Assembly: GCA_030411725.1 (NCBI GenBank)
Contig: MU839831.1
Span: 1,054,001 to 1,118,000 of the forward strand
DNA: 64,000 bases
Origin: Echria macrotheca
Taxonomy: Eukaryota; Ascomycota; Sordariomycetes; Sordariales; Schizotheciaceae
Reading direction: 5' to 3'
The notes beneath the pieces are model-generated. The model saw only the letters and a program-made list of their open reading frames with translations, was not told the origin of the DNA and did no database searches. Position numbers and translations under genes: made by a program. The stretch's first letter is position 1. Every line of letters begins with the position of its first letter. This document shows, piece by piece, positions 1 to 10,445 of this stretch.

Positions 1-1026
1 AAGTGTCGGTCATTTCCCGTGCAATATTGCTGGTCAGTGTATGCAGGTGGGCGTGGCCCGCTTTGCAGATGTCATGAACCGAGGTGAGTGCAAAGTCATG
101 AAATCTGGTCACCCTTCCAGAATTGCAGACGTGTCAGCACGCGCAGGCATCCTTCACACAAGGCAGCCAAGCGCGCCGGATGTGCCCGGCGATAAGGCTC
201 GCTGTCCTGTCGGTGCTCACCTACCCCACTTCTGCCTTCGCTATGCCAAGACAATCCCATTTCCATTCTTGACCTCGTGTTGGTCTGGAAGGCATCGAGA
301 AGCGTCAAGTTTAAGTGCTGACAATCGCGCCAACAGCCACGGGATTTGGACGGGATTGGGCCGCGACTATTCCCGGTTCCTCGCCGCAAACACATTTCCT
401 GATGGCTTCATCAATCCGGGCTCCATCAATTGAGCCGGATTGACCCCACGTCGCACTGTCCGCCAGGCACGGAGACTCACGCTCGACTGGCTAGAATACT
501 GTACGATTGCATTCCAAGCATCACTCAGCTTACGGTCGACCGGTCAGCTCGCTGAAAAGAAAACACGCTAGTCCGAATGCGCAGCGTGCTCCCTGGCAGC
601 AGACTCAGCCCCGCGGGTCCAGACCAGCCATCATTGTCTTCTCTGCAGCGGTTTATTGGAGGCGCAAATTTGGTTGGCTCTTTTGCACCTCTCAGCCAGC
701 CCCCGATGAGCGGCAGTTTATGGCCATGCCGCAGCCATGCACGTTTGCGGTTCGGTCATTCCACGACGCCGCGCGATGCCCCCACTTGCATGTTCTCGGC
801 GTCGGCCGGGCAATCGAATCGGGCTCTGGGCCGTCCCAGGCTTGGAAACTCGGTGACCACCACGCGCCCGGCGGAGAGGGCGGGTGCAGCATGGGCTCCA
901 TATCATGGCGCCTCCTCCCATTTCGGGGCCTCGATTGAGTTCCCCATCTCCTCTCTTTCTTCCTCCGTCTCACCCTCTCTGGGCATCTCTGAAGTCGACC
1001 CTTTTTGTTCGTTTTGATACCCCACA
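1..1026. other. 5' flank and presumed promoter of the first Ppo gene
   Basis: I see no supportable gene here. Several open frames on both strands overlap one another and none shows a recognisable domain. Between about 945 and 985 there is a pyrimidine-rich CT tract just ahead of the start codon at 1027, a common feature of filamentous-fungal promoters. No clear TATA box is visible. Confidence 0.5.
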
Positions 1027-4000
1027 ATGTCGACTTCACAGGGGCTCATCAGCGCCCAGAAGCAGTCCGAGATGGACAGGCTCAATGAGGAGCTCAAGAA
1101 GGCCCGCTACATTGCTGGCTTCCACGGTGACACCCTGATCGGGAATAAACAGGTGACCCGGGTCGGCGCGCTTGACGACATCCACAGGGTGGTCACGCTC
1201 AAAAACACTCCTGAGATCATCAAGGTCCTCAAGAAGCTCATGGCCGGCGGCGGCATAGATCTGAAAGCCGGCGCCCGCCTGTTTGGGTCCATGTCCAACG
1301 ACAGCACATTTCGCGAGAAATACATCGAGAAGCAGGTCAAGGCCAAGTACGACCGCATGTTGCACCCTCCAGTGACATACCTGGGAGGGGCGTTCAAATA
1401 CCGCACGGCCGACGGCAAGTTCAACAGCGCGTTGCACCCGCATCTCGGCCAGGCCGGAGCGCCGTATGCCAAGACGGTCCCCGCCGTGACCGCGCCACTC
1501 GGAGCGCTTCCCGACCCGGGTGACATTTTTGACCGGCTGATGGCCCGAGACCCCAAGGGACGACCGAGCAAGTCCGGATTGTCCAGCATGCTCATCTACC
1601 ACGCCACAATCATCATCCACGACATTTTCCGGACCAACGATAAGGACAAGAACATTTCGGATTCGTCGTCGTATCTCGATCTGTCCCCGCTGTATGGCTT
1701 CACCGAGGAGATGCAGCGCAAGGTCCGTGACGGCAAGTACAAGCTCGGCTTGTTGAAGCCGGACACTTTTGCCGAAGACAGGCTGCTCAGACAACCTCCC
1801 GGCGTCTGCATCATGCTGGTCATGTACAACCGCTACCACAACTACGCTGCCACTCAACTGCGTCGCATCAACGAGAACGGCCGCTTCTCCATCCCCAGCA
1901 AATTCCGCGGCGCCAAGCCTCTGGCAGCTGCAGAGGCCCTGCTCGACCCTGAGGTCAAAAAATCGGACGCCTACAAGGCGGCTGTGAAGGCTTTCAACGC
2001 TGCCAATGACGTTTATGAGAAGCACGGGCGGCCAGACAAGGACGAGCATTGGCCGAAGGCGTCGGCTGACCTCAAGGCTTTTATCAGGCAGACCACGTCC
2101 GAGAAGGCTATCGACGACTTTTATACGCAGTACGATGCCGCGTGGGATAAACTCGATGACGACCTCTTCAACACGGCTCGTTTAATCACCTGCGGCATGT
2201 ACATCCAGATCTCGATCCACGACTACCTCCGAGCGTTGATGGGATTCCACCAGTTTGACTCAAACTTCACCCTAGACCCCCGTCTCCACGAGACCACGGC
2301 CAAGGACACTTCCCGCGGTCTCGGCAACCAGGTCACAGTCGAATTCAATTGCTTGTACCGCTTCCATTGCGCTATCTCGGCCAAGGATGAGGCCTACAGC
2401 GAGAAGTACATGCGCGAGATGTTCGCCAAGGACGAGAATTGGGACCCAAAGAAGATGAGCCTGGACGAGTTCATCTCACTCATGACAGAGGCCAAGGTCA
2501 AGGCGAACATCAAGGCGAACAAGATTCCCAAGGAAGAGAAGGAGAGGATGGCCGACCCGTCCAACCTGACGTTTGGTCTGGAGCACGGTGACGAGCACTT
2601 CGGGAGAGACCCCTTCACCGGTTTGTTCAACGACAAGCAGATGGTCGATGCTCTGCTTGCGGCCATGGACGACCCCATTTGTAAGTGTCGTGTCACTGTT
2701 GACGTGTATGATGCTGATTTGCATAGCCAACTTTGGTCCTAGGAACGTGCCGAGATGTCTCAAGCCAGTTGAGATCATGGGCATTCTCCAAGCCCGCAAG
2801 TGGGAGATTGGCACACTCAACGACTTTCGCGAGTTTTTCGGCATGTCGCGTCATCAGACGTTTGAGAGCATCTCGGATAACGTCGAGGTCCAGAATGCGC
2901 TACGGGACTTGTATGAGCACCCCGACAAGGTGGAGCTGTATCCAGGTGTCTTTTGCGAATCGGACTCGACCATGAACTGCGACCCTGGCCCGAGCGATGT
3001 CAACTCGGCTCTCTGGGCGGCCATCTTCTCGGACGCCATCACCCTCGTGCGGTCGGATCGCTTCTACACGGTCGACTGGAACACCAACTCGCTCACCTCG
3101 TGGGGCATGAAGGAGGTCATGCCCGACAACGAGGTCCTGAAGACCTCCGTGTTCCATCGACTGCTCCAACGCGCATTTCCCGAGTGGTTCCCGTCTGACT
3201 CGATTCGATTCTTCCATCCCTTCTACACCGGCCAGACCAACGCCACGTATGCCAGGGAGCAAGGCTACGAGAAAAATTTCAAGATCGAGCCGGTCTCGCT
3301 CGCCGCAAGGAACTGGCTGGGCCGTAAGAAGAATCCCGACGAGCAGGATGTATTCGACATCAGCGAGTCGGAGCCGAGGAAACCCGCCAAGCCCGAGTAT
3401 CTGACGGACACCTCGGTCATCAGAGCTGTGCTGGAGGACAAATCAGACGTTATTGTGCACCCCGCTCGTCTGTATCTCTCTGACCTTCCTGAGGACATCC
3501 AGGAGATCCTGAAGCCCCATCAGAAACACAGAAGCACCAAGGAAGGGTTCGAGGAAGACCCTGCGGCGTTGTCGGGCTACTTTGTCGGCCTCATGCAGGA
3601 CATCATCAAGCGTGAGTACATCACGATCGATCCGGACAGGAAGCCCTCGCCCGTGTACCAGATCGACATTGCCCGGGATTTCGCCATTCCTGTCATCACG
3701 CGATGTGTTGCCGATTTCCTCGGCTTCGGCCACCTGCTCAAGAGTTCCACCAACCAGTCGGGCAGATACTCCGAGAACGAGATATATCAACACATCACAC
3801 ACTGCCAGGTGTACCTCTCGTACAACGCTGACGAGACCAAGACGCTGAAGCGCCGCAAGCAGTTCCAGGAGTCTATGCGGTTCCTATTTGACCTGACGCG
3901 CGATGGCAGCGTCGCCACGGCGAACCAGTTTGTGCCTTTCCGCAAGCTTGGCGAGCTCTTCAGTGGCCAGCGGAACCCCATGGAGGAACTCGGCTTCCAG

Positions 4001-5219
4001 ATTGCTCAGGAGATCTTGAAGAATGAGGGCCACAGACCCGGACGGGCTGCTGCCATTCTGCTGCTTGTCGGTCTGGACAATGCTTACAACACCGTCCTCG
4101 CCTTCAATTCAGTTCTGAACAAGTTTATTAGCGATCTGTACGACAAAGCAGCGGATAGAAAACCCAAGGCTCCTGCCTCCAACGGCAGCGGAGGTGCCCA
4201 CTGCGACTGGCTCGAGATCCAGGAGCTTGCCTTCAAGGAGGCGTCGTCGGCGCAGGAGCAGAAGGCGATCCACGACCGGATCCAGCGTCTGGTGCTTCTT
4301 GCCCAGCACGAGACGGTCAAATTGCCCATCATCCGGAAGGTCGTCGAGGACCACGATGTTGTGGATCCCTTGAATGTCAAGAACGTTCTTCTTTCGGTTA
4401 CGAAGGGCCAGACCATCGTTTGCGACTATGTAAGTGCCTGTTGTTCCCCTATTCAGCATCATGCTAACATTTATACAGAACCCCAAGGTCCATCCCCTGT
4501 CCAGCAGTGCTGTTGGTATCAATGGCGCGCAAACAGGCTACCCCGAGGACTGGGAGCTGGCCTTCTTTGCGCGCCACTCGTCGTCCTTCACCAACGCCTT
4601 CGCGCAGTACCACCCCAAGCGCCTGGCCATCTTGTCGCTCACGCGGATGATCGCCGTGCTGGCAACGCTCAAAAATCTCCGCCGCGGCCACGACACGCAG
4701 GGCCGCCTCAAGCGGGTGCGGATTGAAAATTCTGCCGAGGGATATGCCAACTACATGGCGCCTCTGCGCGTGAACGCCATCGCGGCGGGCGTGCACGAAG
4801 CAATCGTCAAGATCAAGAACAACGACTCGCTGTCAGAGGCCCAGAAGGAGCAAAAGATTGCTGAGGCTAAGGCTGTGTATGATGGGAACAGCATCCTCAA
4901 GCCTGAGACGGCGACGTACCTGACGCCCGAGTGGGACGAGATGGTGCCGTTCCCGACGACGTGGAAGCTGAGGTTCGACGGGTTCGGGTGGTCGGACTAT
5001 GGCGATCGGGTCTCGCTTAGTGGACTGAAGGCGACGGAGAAGGTCAAGGATGACTTTGCGCCGTTTTATGAGGCTCCCGGCGGGGAGAGTCGTGTTGGTG
5101 GGTCGTTTGCTGATTCGAGCTGTGTTTGCAGGCGGGCCGGCGTGGCGTGTACGTGTAAGAAGGAGGAGGGGGCCAAGAAGAAGGACGATCTGGAAGTGTC
5201 TTGTAGGGTTGGACACTAG
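1027..5219 (+). CDS. Ppo-type fatty-acid heme dioxygenase (long, divergent paralog)
   Basis: Predicted exons are 1027-2680, 2727-4429 and 4479-5219, giving 1,365 aa. The introns (46 and 49 bp) have GTAAGT donors, and the second has a GCTAAC branch site. The N-terminal half is an animal-peroxidase/cyclooxygenase-like domain. It has a distal-His segment IIIHD (His198), the SSSYLDLSPLYG segment, and catalytic Tyr444 followed by proximal His447 in LYRFH. The C-terminal half is a degraded P450-like domain: the stretch aligned with the heme-binding loop (about residues 1156-1170, AFAQYHPKRLA) has no cysteine. Family knowledge: Ppo enzymes oxygenate linoleic or oleic acid to 8- or 10-hydroperoxides, and a Cys-less P450 half removes diol-synthase activity. 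The protein is some 250 aa longer than usual. It has hydrophilic insertions near residues 300-375 and 1190-1250, and a Cys/Lys-rich tail. The regiospecificity (8R or 10R) cannot be read here. Confidence 0.9.
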
Positions 5220-5506
5220 CCGTTGATTTTTCGGTCGATGGCGCGCTTTTGGGGATATAGGATTTCTTGTGGTCAAATACGGGCGAGTTTGTAATGATGC
5301 GACGGCTGGGATCAAGTTTCATAGGAGTTTATACTTTACTGAATAATGAAGTGCCTACTGGCGCCTATCTGTGTTCAAATCAGGAACCACAAACCGGCCT
5401 GATGTCAACTGTGCGCACCGTCAAATGCGGTTTGCTTCGCTTTGGAAATAGCGACGTTGGCTCCCAAGATAGGTACTCGAAATTCACTCATTGAGGCACA
5501 GCTATA

Positions 5507-6089
5507 GACTGACATTCGAGCGGTCGTATAGATCCACACGCGCTAAAATAGATAAGCTCGCACGTACGTATTTTCAAGCAAAATACTCGCGAGGTACTTA
5601 AAAAATCTTCTTCAATCGCACCTCGCGCCTTACGTACGTACAAATAAAAGTATAATCAATCGATAGCCATTATTAAGAAGAGCCTCAATCGCAAGTTTCG
5701 AGCCCGCGTATGCAAAGCGCGTATGTCGAAAGCGAAAAAACATTTTTTTTATTCTCGTACTGTTTATTTTTGTTTTCGACTTGAAAAAAATAAGCAAAAA
5801 AAAGCAAAAATGCCAAGACACAAAATGAAAACAAAACAGATCACGTCGAAAATCTTCGCAAATTCTTCGCTACATATTCGTACGCGCGCCTTGGGTGCGC
5901 GCAGGTAAAACTATAATCAATCGATAGCCCTCGTTAAGGAAAGTCTCAATCGCAAATTTCAGCTACGCACATGCAAAGCGCGAGGTAAGAGAGTGAAAAA
6001 GATTTTTTGGGCTTTGCACTCGAGCTCAAGATGCGTGCTCTCCCCTCATTTTAGCGCGGTGGATCCACACGACCGCTCGAATGTCAGTC
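5507..6089. mobile_element. MITE-like element with ~43-bp TIRs and TA target duplication
   Basis: The left end (5507-5549) and the reverse complement of the right end (about 6047-6089) both start GACTGACATTCGAGCGGTCG. They match over about 43 bp with a few mismatches and one indel. Each end is bordered by TA (5505-5506 and 6090-6091), as expected for Tc1/mariner-type insertion. Inside are two diverged ~70-bp direct copies, starting near 5651 and 5910, that share TATAATCAATCGATAGCC. The interior is AT-rich and has no transposase reading frame, so this is a non-autonomous element. It sits about 235 bp upstream of the M3 peptidase start. Confidence 0.82.
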
Positions 6090-6325
6090 TACAGAGTCTG
6101 CAGTTGGTGCTTCCGGCTGATATCGACCCCGCCTCTAGGTGATTCCCAAACATCACAGGATTCGGCGCTGGGTATAGCGCTTTCTCTCCTGGTCCACCGG
6201 ACTTGCGTCTGCTGACCCTTCCAGTCTGTTGAACCCTTCGTACTGATAGTTCACCTTGGTGACCAAGGTAATCAATCAACGAAGAAACCAACAATCTCCG
6301 CTCTCTGGATCCAGCATCTGTCATC

Positions 6326-8669
6326 ATGTCACCCCATGCGGATACCAACGCTACCCTCAGTAGGACTCCGCCGCAGTCGCCAGTCGTGTTTGATGCGACA
6401 TCCTCATCGCTCATCGCTGAGGCGAGGGCTCTCATTTTCACAAGCAAGACGGTGTGGGATAATATCGCCGCTGGCGCGGCCGCTGACGAGGCCACATTTG
6501 ACAACACAATTCGGCCCATCATCGACGATGAGAACCGCAGTCTCACCAGGTCCAGGCTCCTGCGCTTCTATGCATCCACTTCTCCATCAAAGGAGCTGCG
6601 CGAGGCAAGCTATGCGGCTACTACTTTGCTCAGCGACTTTGACGCCGAGCGATTGTCACGCGATGATGTCTTCGCTCGGGTAGCTGCCGTGGTCCAGAGC
6701 ATCAACGACAACCCGACATTGGATGACCAATCCAAGTACTACGCCCAGAAACTTCACCGAGCCATGTGCATGAATGGCTGTGTCATTACCGATTCCCGCA
6801 ACAAGGATGCCTTCCGTCAGGCTAATAAGAGAGTAAAGGAGCTGGTCCGTCAGTGTACCGAAAACCTCGAAGAAGACGCATCCGGTATCTGGTTCACCCC
6901 AGAGGAGCTCGAGGGGCTGCCTCAAGACCACATCGACAAGCTGCCCAAGGGGGACGGAGAAGCGCTAGGAAAGCTCTGGTTGAAGACGAAGCCCCCAACC
7001 GGTGGGGTTCTCCGGTACGCGCATTCAGAGGCTACACGGAAAAGGGTTTACTACGCCAAGTATAACCGGCTGCCGCAAAATGTACCACTGTTCCGCGAGC
7101 TAGTTCTAGCCCGCGATACCGTAGCGAGGCTGCTCGGTTTCCCGAACTACTTCGCCTACCAGACGTCTCAAAAGATGGCTCAGACGCCCGAGGCAGTGAC
7201 TACCATGCTCCTGGATATCAAGCAGAGAACTTCGCCTATCGCCGTGCTCGGAGCTAGTGAACTCCTCCGCATCAAGACGGAGCAGCAGCAAATGGTCCAC
7301 GGCGGCACCGGCACCGAGTTGTTTTTCTGGGACGAGGACTACTATGACCGCATAAGAGACGAGAGGGAAATCGCTATCCACCAGACCGACTCGTCTGAGT
7401 ACTTCGAACTGTACAGCACGCTCGACGCGCTCCTTTCGCTGTTTGGGCGGCTGTTTGAGACAAGGTTCGAACGTATCACAAGCAAACAGCAGCTGGAGCT
7501 TGGAAACAGCGCAGGTCATGCCGGTCCCCTCGTCTGGCATGAGGATGTGATGATGTATGCCGCATGGGACACGCGAGACTCTCCAGATTCATTCCTCGGA
7601 TACGCTTACTTTGACCTCTTCCCTCGTGAAGGGAAGTACGGACACCGAGGTTGTTATGATATCCAATACGTGAGTGGGAGTAGTATTCCCCCCCTAGGTG
7701 TTCGTAGCTTACCGGCAATGACAGGGTTACGAGCAGGCAGATGGAAGCCGCTTCCACGCTTCCGTCGCCTTCGTCATGAACTACCCCAAGCCAACCCCCT
7801 CAAAGCCCACACTGCTAGGCTTTACCGCAGCCCGCCAGATGTTCCACGAGCTAGGTCATCTACATCAGGGTCTCCTCGCTCGAGTCAGGCATGCCGCCCT
7901 CCAGTACATCGACAGGGACTTCGTAGAAGCTCCCTGCATAATGTTCGAACAATTTTTCAGCAACTCGGCCATCGTCCGGGAGATTTCGCATCACTATTCT
8001 TACCTCTCCCCAGAGTACTATGCTGCCTGGCTCAGCAGCAGCAGCGGTACTCACAAAGAGGCAGCCAGCCAGCCCCCGATCAAGCTCGACGAACAAGCCA
8101 CAGCCCAGCTGGTGGGCGACAGTCGCCTGAAGAGACGAGCGCGCATCGACCGACAAACATTCAACCTCTTTCTCTCTTGGTTTGACGTTCTAGTCCACAG
8201 CCCGACTTCACACGAGGAGCTGGAGAAGATGGACCTGGCTGCGGCGTACAACAAACTCAAGACCGAGATGACGGGACTCCGGGGGGGCGAAGTGCTCGGA
8301 GAAGGGTGGGCGTGGAGCCAGGGGCAGTCCGTCTTTCGAATGATTGTCAGCGGTTACGACGCGGGATACTACACCTACGTGCTGTAAGTCTCTCCTAGAC
8401 TTGGTGATGAATACCTACAACGCTCTGCGGTTGGTAGATACCTGTACTGATGATGTAACGCCAGCGGGAGGGTTTATGCGCTGGACATGTGGGAGCGCGG
8501 GGGTTTCGGGGCCGCCTTCGATCAGCCGGAGCAGATGAAAGATGCCGCGAAGCGCTTCCGGGACGAAGTCCTTGCCGTGTCGGGTCGCCAGCCCGAGATG
8601 ACAACCTTGCACCGCTATCTCGGGGGTATACCGAGCACCCGGCCGTATTTCCAATGGATGGGTGTGTAG
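6326..8669 (+). CDS. M3-family zinc oligopeptidase (thimet/saccharolysin-like)
   Basis: Exons 6326-7669, 7725-8383 and 8465-8669 encode 735 aa, the normal size for this family. The introns are 55 and 81 bp. The zinc-binding motif is HELGH (His489, Glu490, His493) in FHELGHLHQGLL. The third ligand Glu is expected in the downstream DFVEAP segment. The last exon (RVYALDMWERGGFG) matches the conserved C-terminal helix region of M3 enzymes and fixes the second splice. No signal or mitochondrial presequence is evident, so a cytosolic role in trimming short peptides is inferred rather than the mitochondrial intermediate-peptidase role. The gene is bracketed by two unrelated MITE-like elements, one in its promoter and one immediately at its stop codon. 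Confidence 0.9.
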
Positions 8670-8672
8670 TTG

Positions 8673-9164
8673 TGTACCATGCAGGGGAGGGGGGTTTAAA
8701 CAGACTGTTGTAAGCGTTTTGGGAGTGGTAACAGAGTGTTCACACATCAACAGAGCTATAAAAGCGGAATAGGGCCGGAATTCTGTTATCGGCCTAACAG
8801 ATGTTGGGTCTAACAGGTCGGGGGCCAAAATATCCACCAAAACAGCAGTTAACACAAAATTTCTAACTATGCCCCAACAGCTTTTCGCCCAGAACAGTCT
8901 GCCAGGGGCCCACTCATCAGTTCCAAAGGCTGTTGCAAAGGCTGTTTGTTGTAACTACTGTTAGTTGCAACAGCTGTTGGATCCAACAGCGATCCAATAG
9001 AGATCCAATAGCGATCCAACAGCTGTTAGGCCCTCAACAACTTTTAGAAGGAAAATTGGGGGTTGGCCAAATCACACTTACGAGAGATTTAAAGCACTGG
9101 CTATGTTGACACCCCAACAGTCTGTTTTGACCTCTGTTGAAACCCCCCCCCCCCCAACTGCAAG
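8673..9164. mobile_element. MITE-like CAACAG-rich element inserted at the M3 gene stop codon
   Basis: The segment is flanked by a 7-bp direct repeat GTAGTTG at 8666-8672 and 9165-9171; the left copy contains the TAG stop of the peptidase gene. The ends form an imperfect inverted repeat: left TGCAG...GGGGGGTTTA...AACAGACTGTTG; right, on the opposite strand, TGCAG, a longer G run, GTTTC, then AAACAGACTGTTG. The interior is packed with CAACAG and its complement CTGTTG. It also includes four tandem 11-bp units GATCCAA(C/T)AGN at 8980-9023. There is no reading frame for a transposase. The alternative is a locally expanded microsatellite, but the flanking repeat and related ends favour an insertion. 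Confidence 0.6.
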
Positions 9165-9171
9165 GTAGTTG

Positions 9172-9997
9172 GCCGGTGCACTCTGCTAACTTGGAACGTG
9201 AGTTACGTCAACTCACACATTGCTGACTGTCCCCGCAAGCTCGTGGTCATGAGTGCGCAGAGACATGCCGGGGAGTTATCCTGTCGTCAGGCAGTTATTA
9301 CGTTTAGGCGCCTGATTACGTTACCACTTGGCTCTTGGATCTGAGAAACAAACTGATAAGATGACACGTGATCTGGCTGACAGAGGGAATTTGTCGCTTC
9401 GAGTTCGGCCACGAAGCGACGGCAGCGCCTTCGCCTGGCAAGTGCCTGCGATGGGTAGCGGCGTGTGCTACCTCCACTGCTTCCCCCAACTCCCTTTATG
9501 GGGTAGGCCTGCAGATGCGTCTGGTGGGTTGCGGAGAGCAAGGACAAAAAAAGTTGAAGAGAGGAAGAGTTCTCGAGGGGGGGTTTATAGTCTGAGAATT
9601 GTGGGGCGGTAGATGGGGAGGGGGGAAGGAGGAAGGACCGAACGACGCAGCGCCGTGTTGGAACATATGCCTCTATAGGTGAAATTTCTTACAGACTCCG
9701 GTCATACATATATTCGAAGATGTGACGCACAATGGAATGTGATCAATGCATGTGAAGAAGTGCAGGTAAGGGTGCTTGTTTGGTAGAGGAGAGGATGGCC
9801 CTGAGGCCCTGGCGAAATACAGGCCCTCGTGGTCCGTGCGTATCGCTATCCTGCTTGGGGTGCTCTTTCCTGGCCCAACAGATGGCAATGGCGTGTGGTC
9901 CTCCGCTCCTCTCTCAATCGACGTCGGCCTGGACTCATCAAACGGGCGAGCGCCACAGCAACTAGGCAGCCAGCTCTTTCCTCTCGCAACAAACATC
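9172..9997. other. Intergenic region upstream of the HET-domain gene
   Basis: There is no convincing coding sequence. An open frame runs in from about 9776, but its conserved-looking part starts only at the ATG at 9998. I see no repeat or RNA gene. Confidence 0.4.
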
Positions 9998-10445
9998 ATG
10001 GATTCCCCTCTTTCCAGCAATCGAAAACGCACTGACCCTGAACCGGAGCCCTGGCACGATGCGGTGCCAACGACAACGACAACGGCGTCGCTATCAGCAG
10101 CCAGGCCCGGTGAGCGGCTTCGACTGAAAAGTCTTGTTGATGAGCATCTGTGTCGGACCTGTCGACGATTGATGGACCAGGCGAGCAATCCGGCCTTGTT
10201 TCCAGACCTCGTCAGTCTCCTTGAAATCCAGGGATGGGTCCCATAGACATTGGAGTTGATCCAAAATGCGCACTCTGCGCTCTCCTATGCGAAATAATGG
10301 TTGACAAGAATGAAGCGGCTCCGATTCTACGCCTTTTCGCCCGCGCCGGTCTGTATACGCTAGTCCTGCTCCGTCTCAGAAGCATCTTGTCGTTCTGACC
10401 ACCATTCCAGACGACCCAGCTGCGGCCCACTTCAAAAAGCGGCCG
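9998..10445 (+). pseudogene. Broken or unresolved 5' coding part of the HET-domain gene
   Basis: Three pieces of plausible HET-protein N-terminus lie in three different frames. The first (9998-10230) carries DEHLCRTCRRLM. The second (about 10220-10300) reads GPIDIGVDPKCALCALLCEI, a Cys-rich segment of the kind that precedes HET domains. The third (from about 10380, KHLVVLTTIPDD) runs without a stop into the ATG at 10446. No standard-length GT-AG intron joins piece one to two convincingly. Pieces two and three could be joined by an 80-bp intron with a weak GTTGAC donor. Either there are unusual introns here or two one-base losses have damaged the gene. Confidence 0.45.

Noticed and set aside
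507..1039. Overlapping open frames before the first gene
   Set aside because: They overlap on both strands, lack domains, and lie in the promoter region with a CT tract.
1036..2049. 337-codon open frame on the minus strand
   Set aside because: Antisense shadow of the Ppo exon; GC-rich codon bias creates it and no domain is present.
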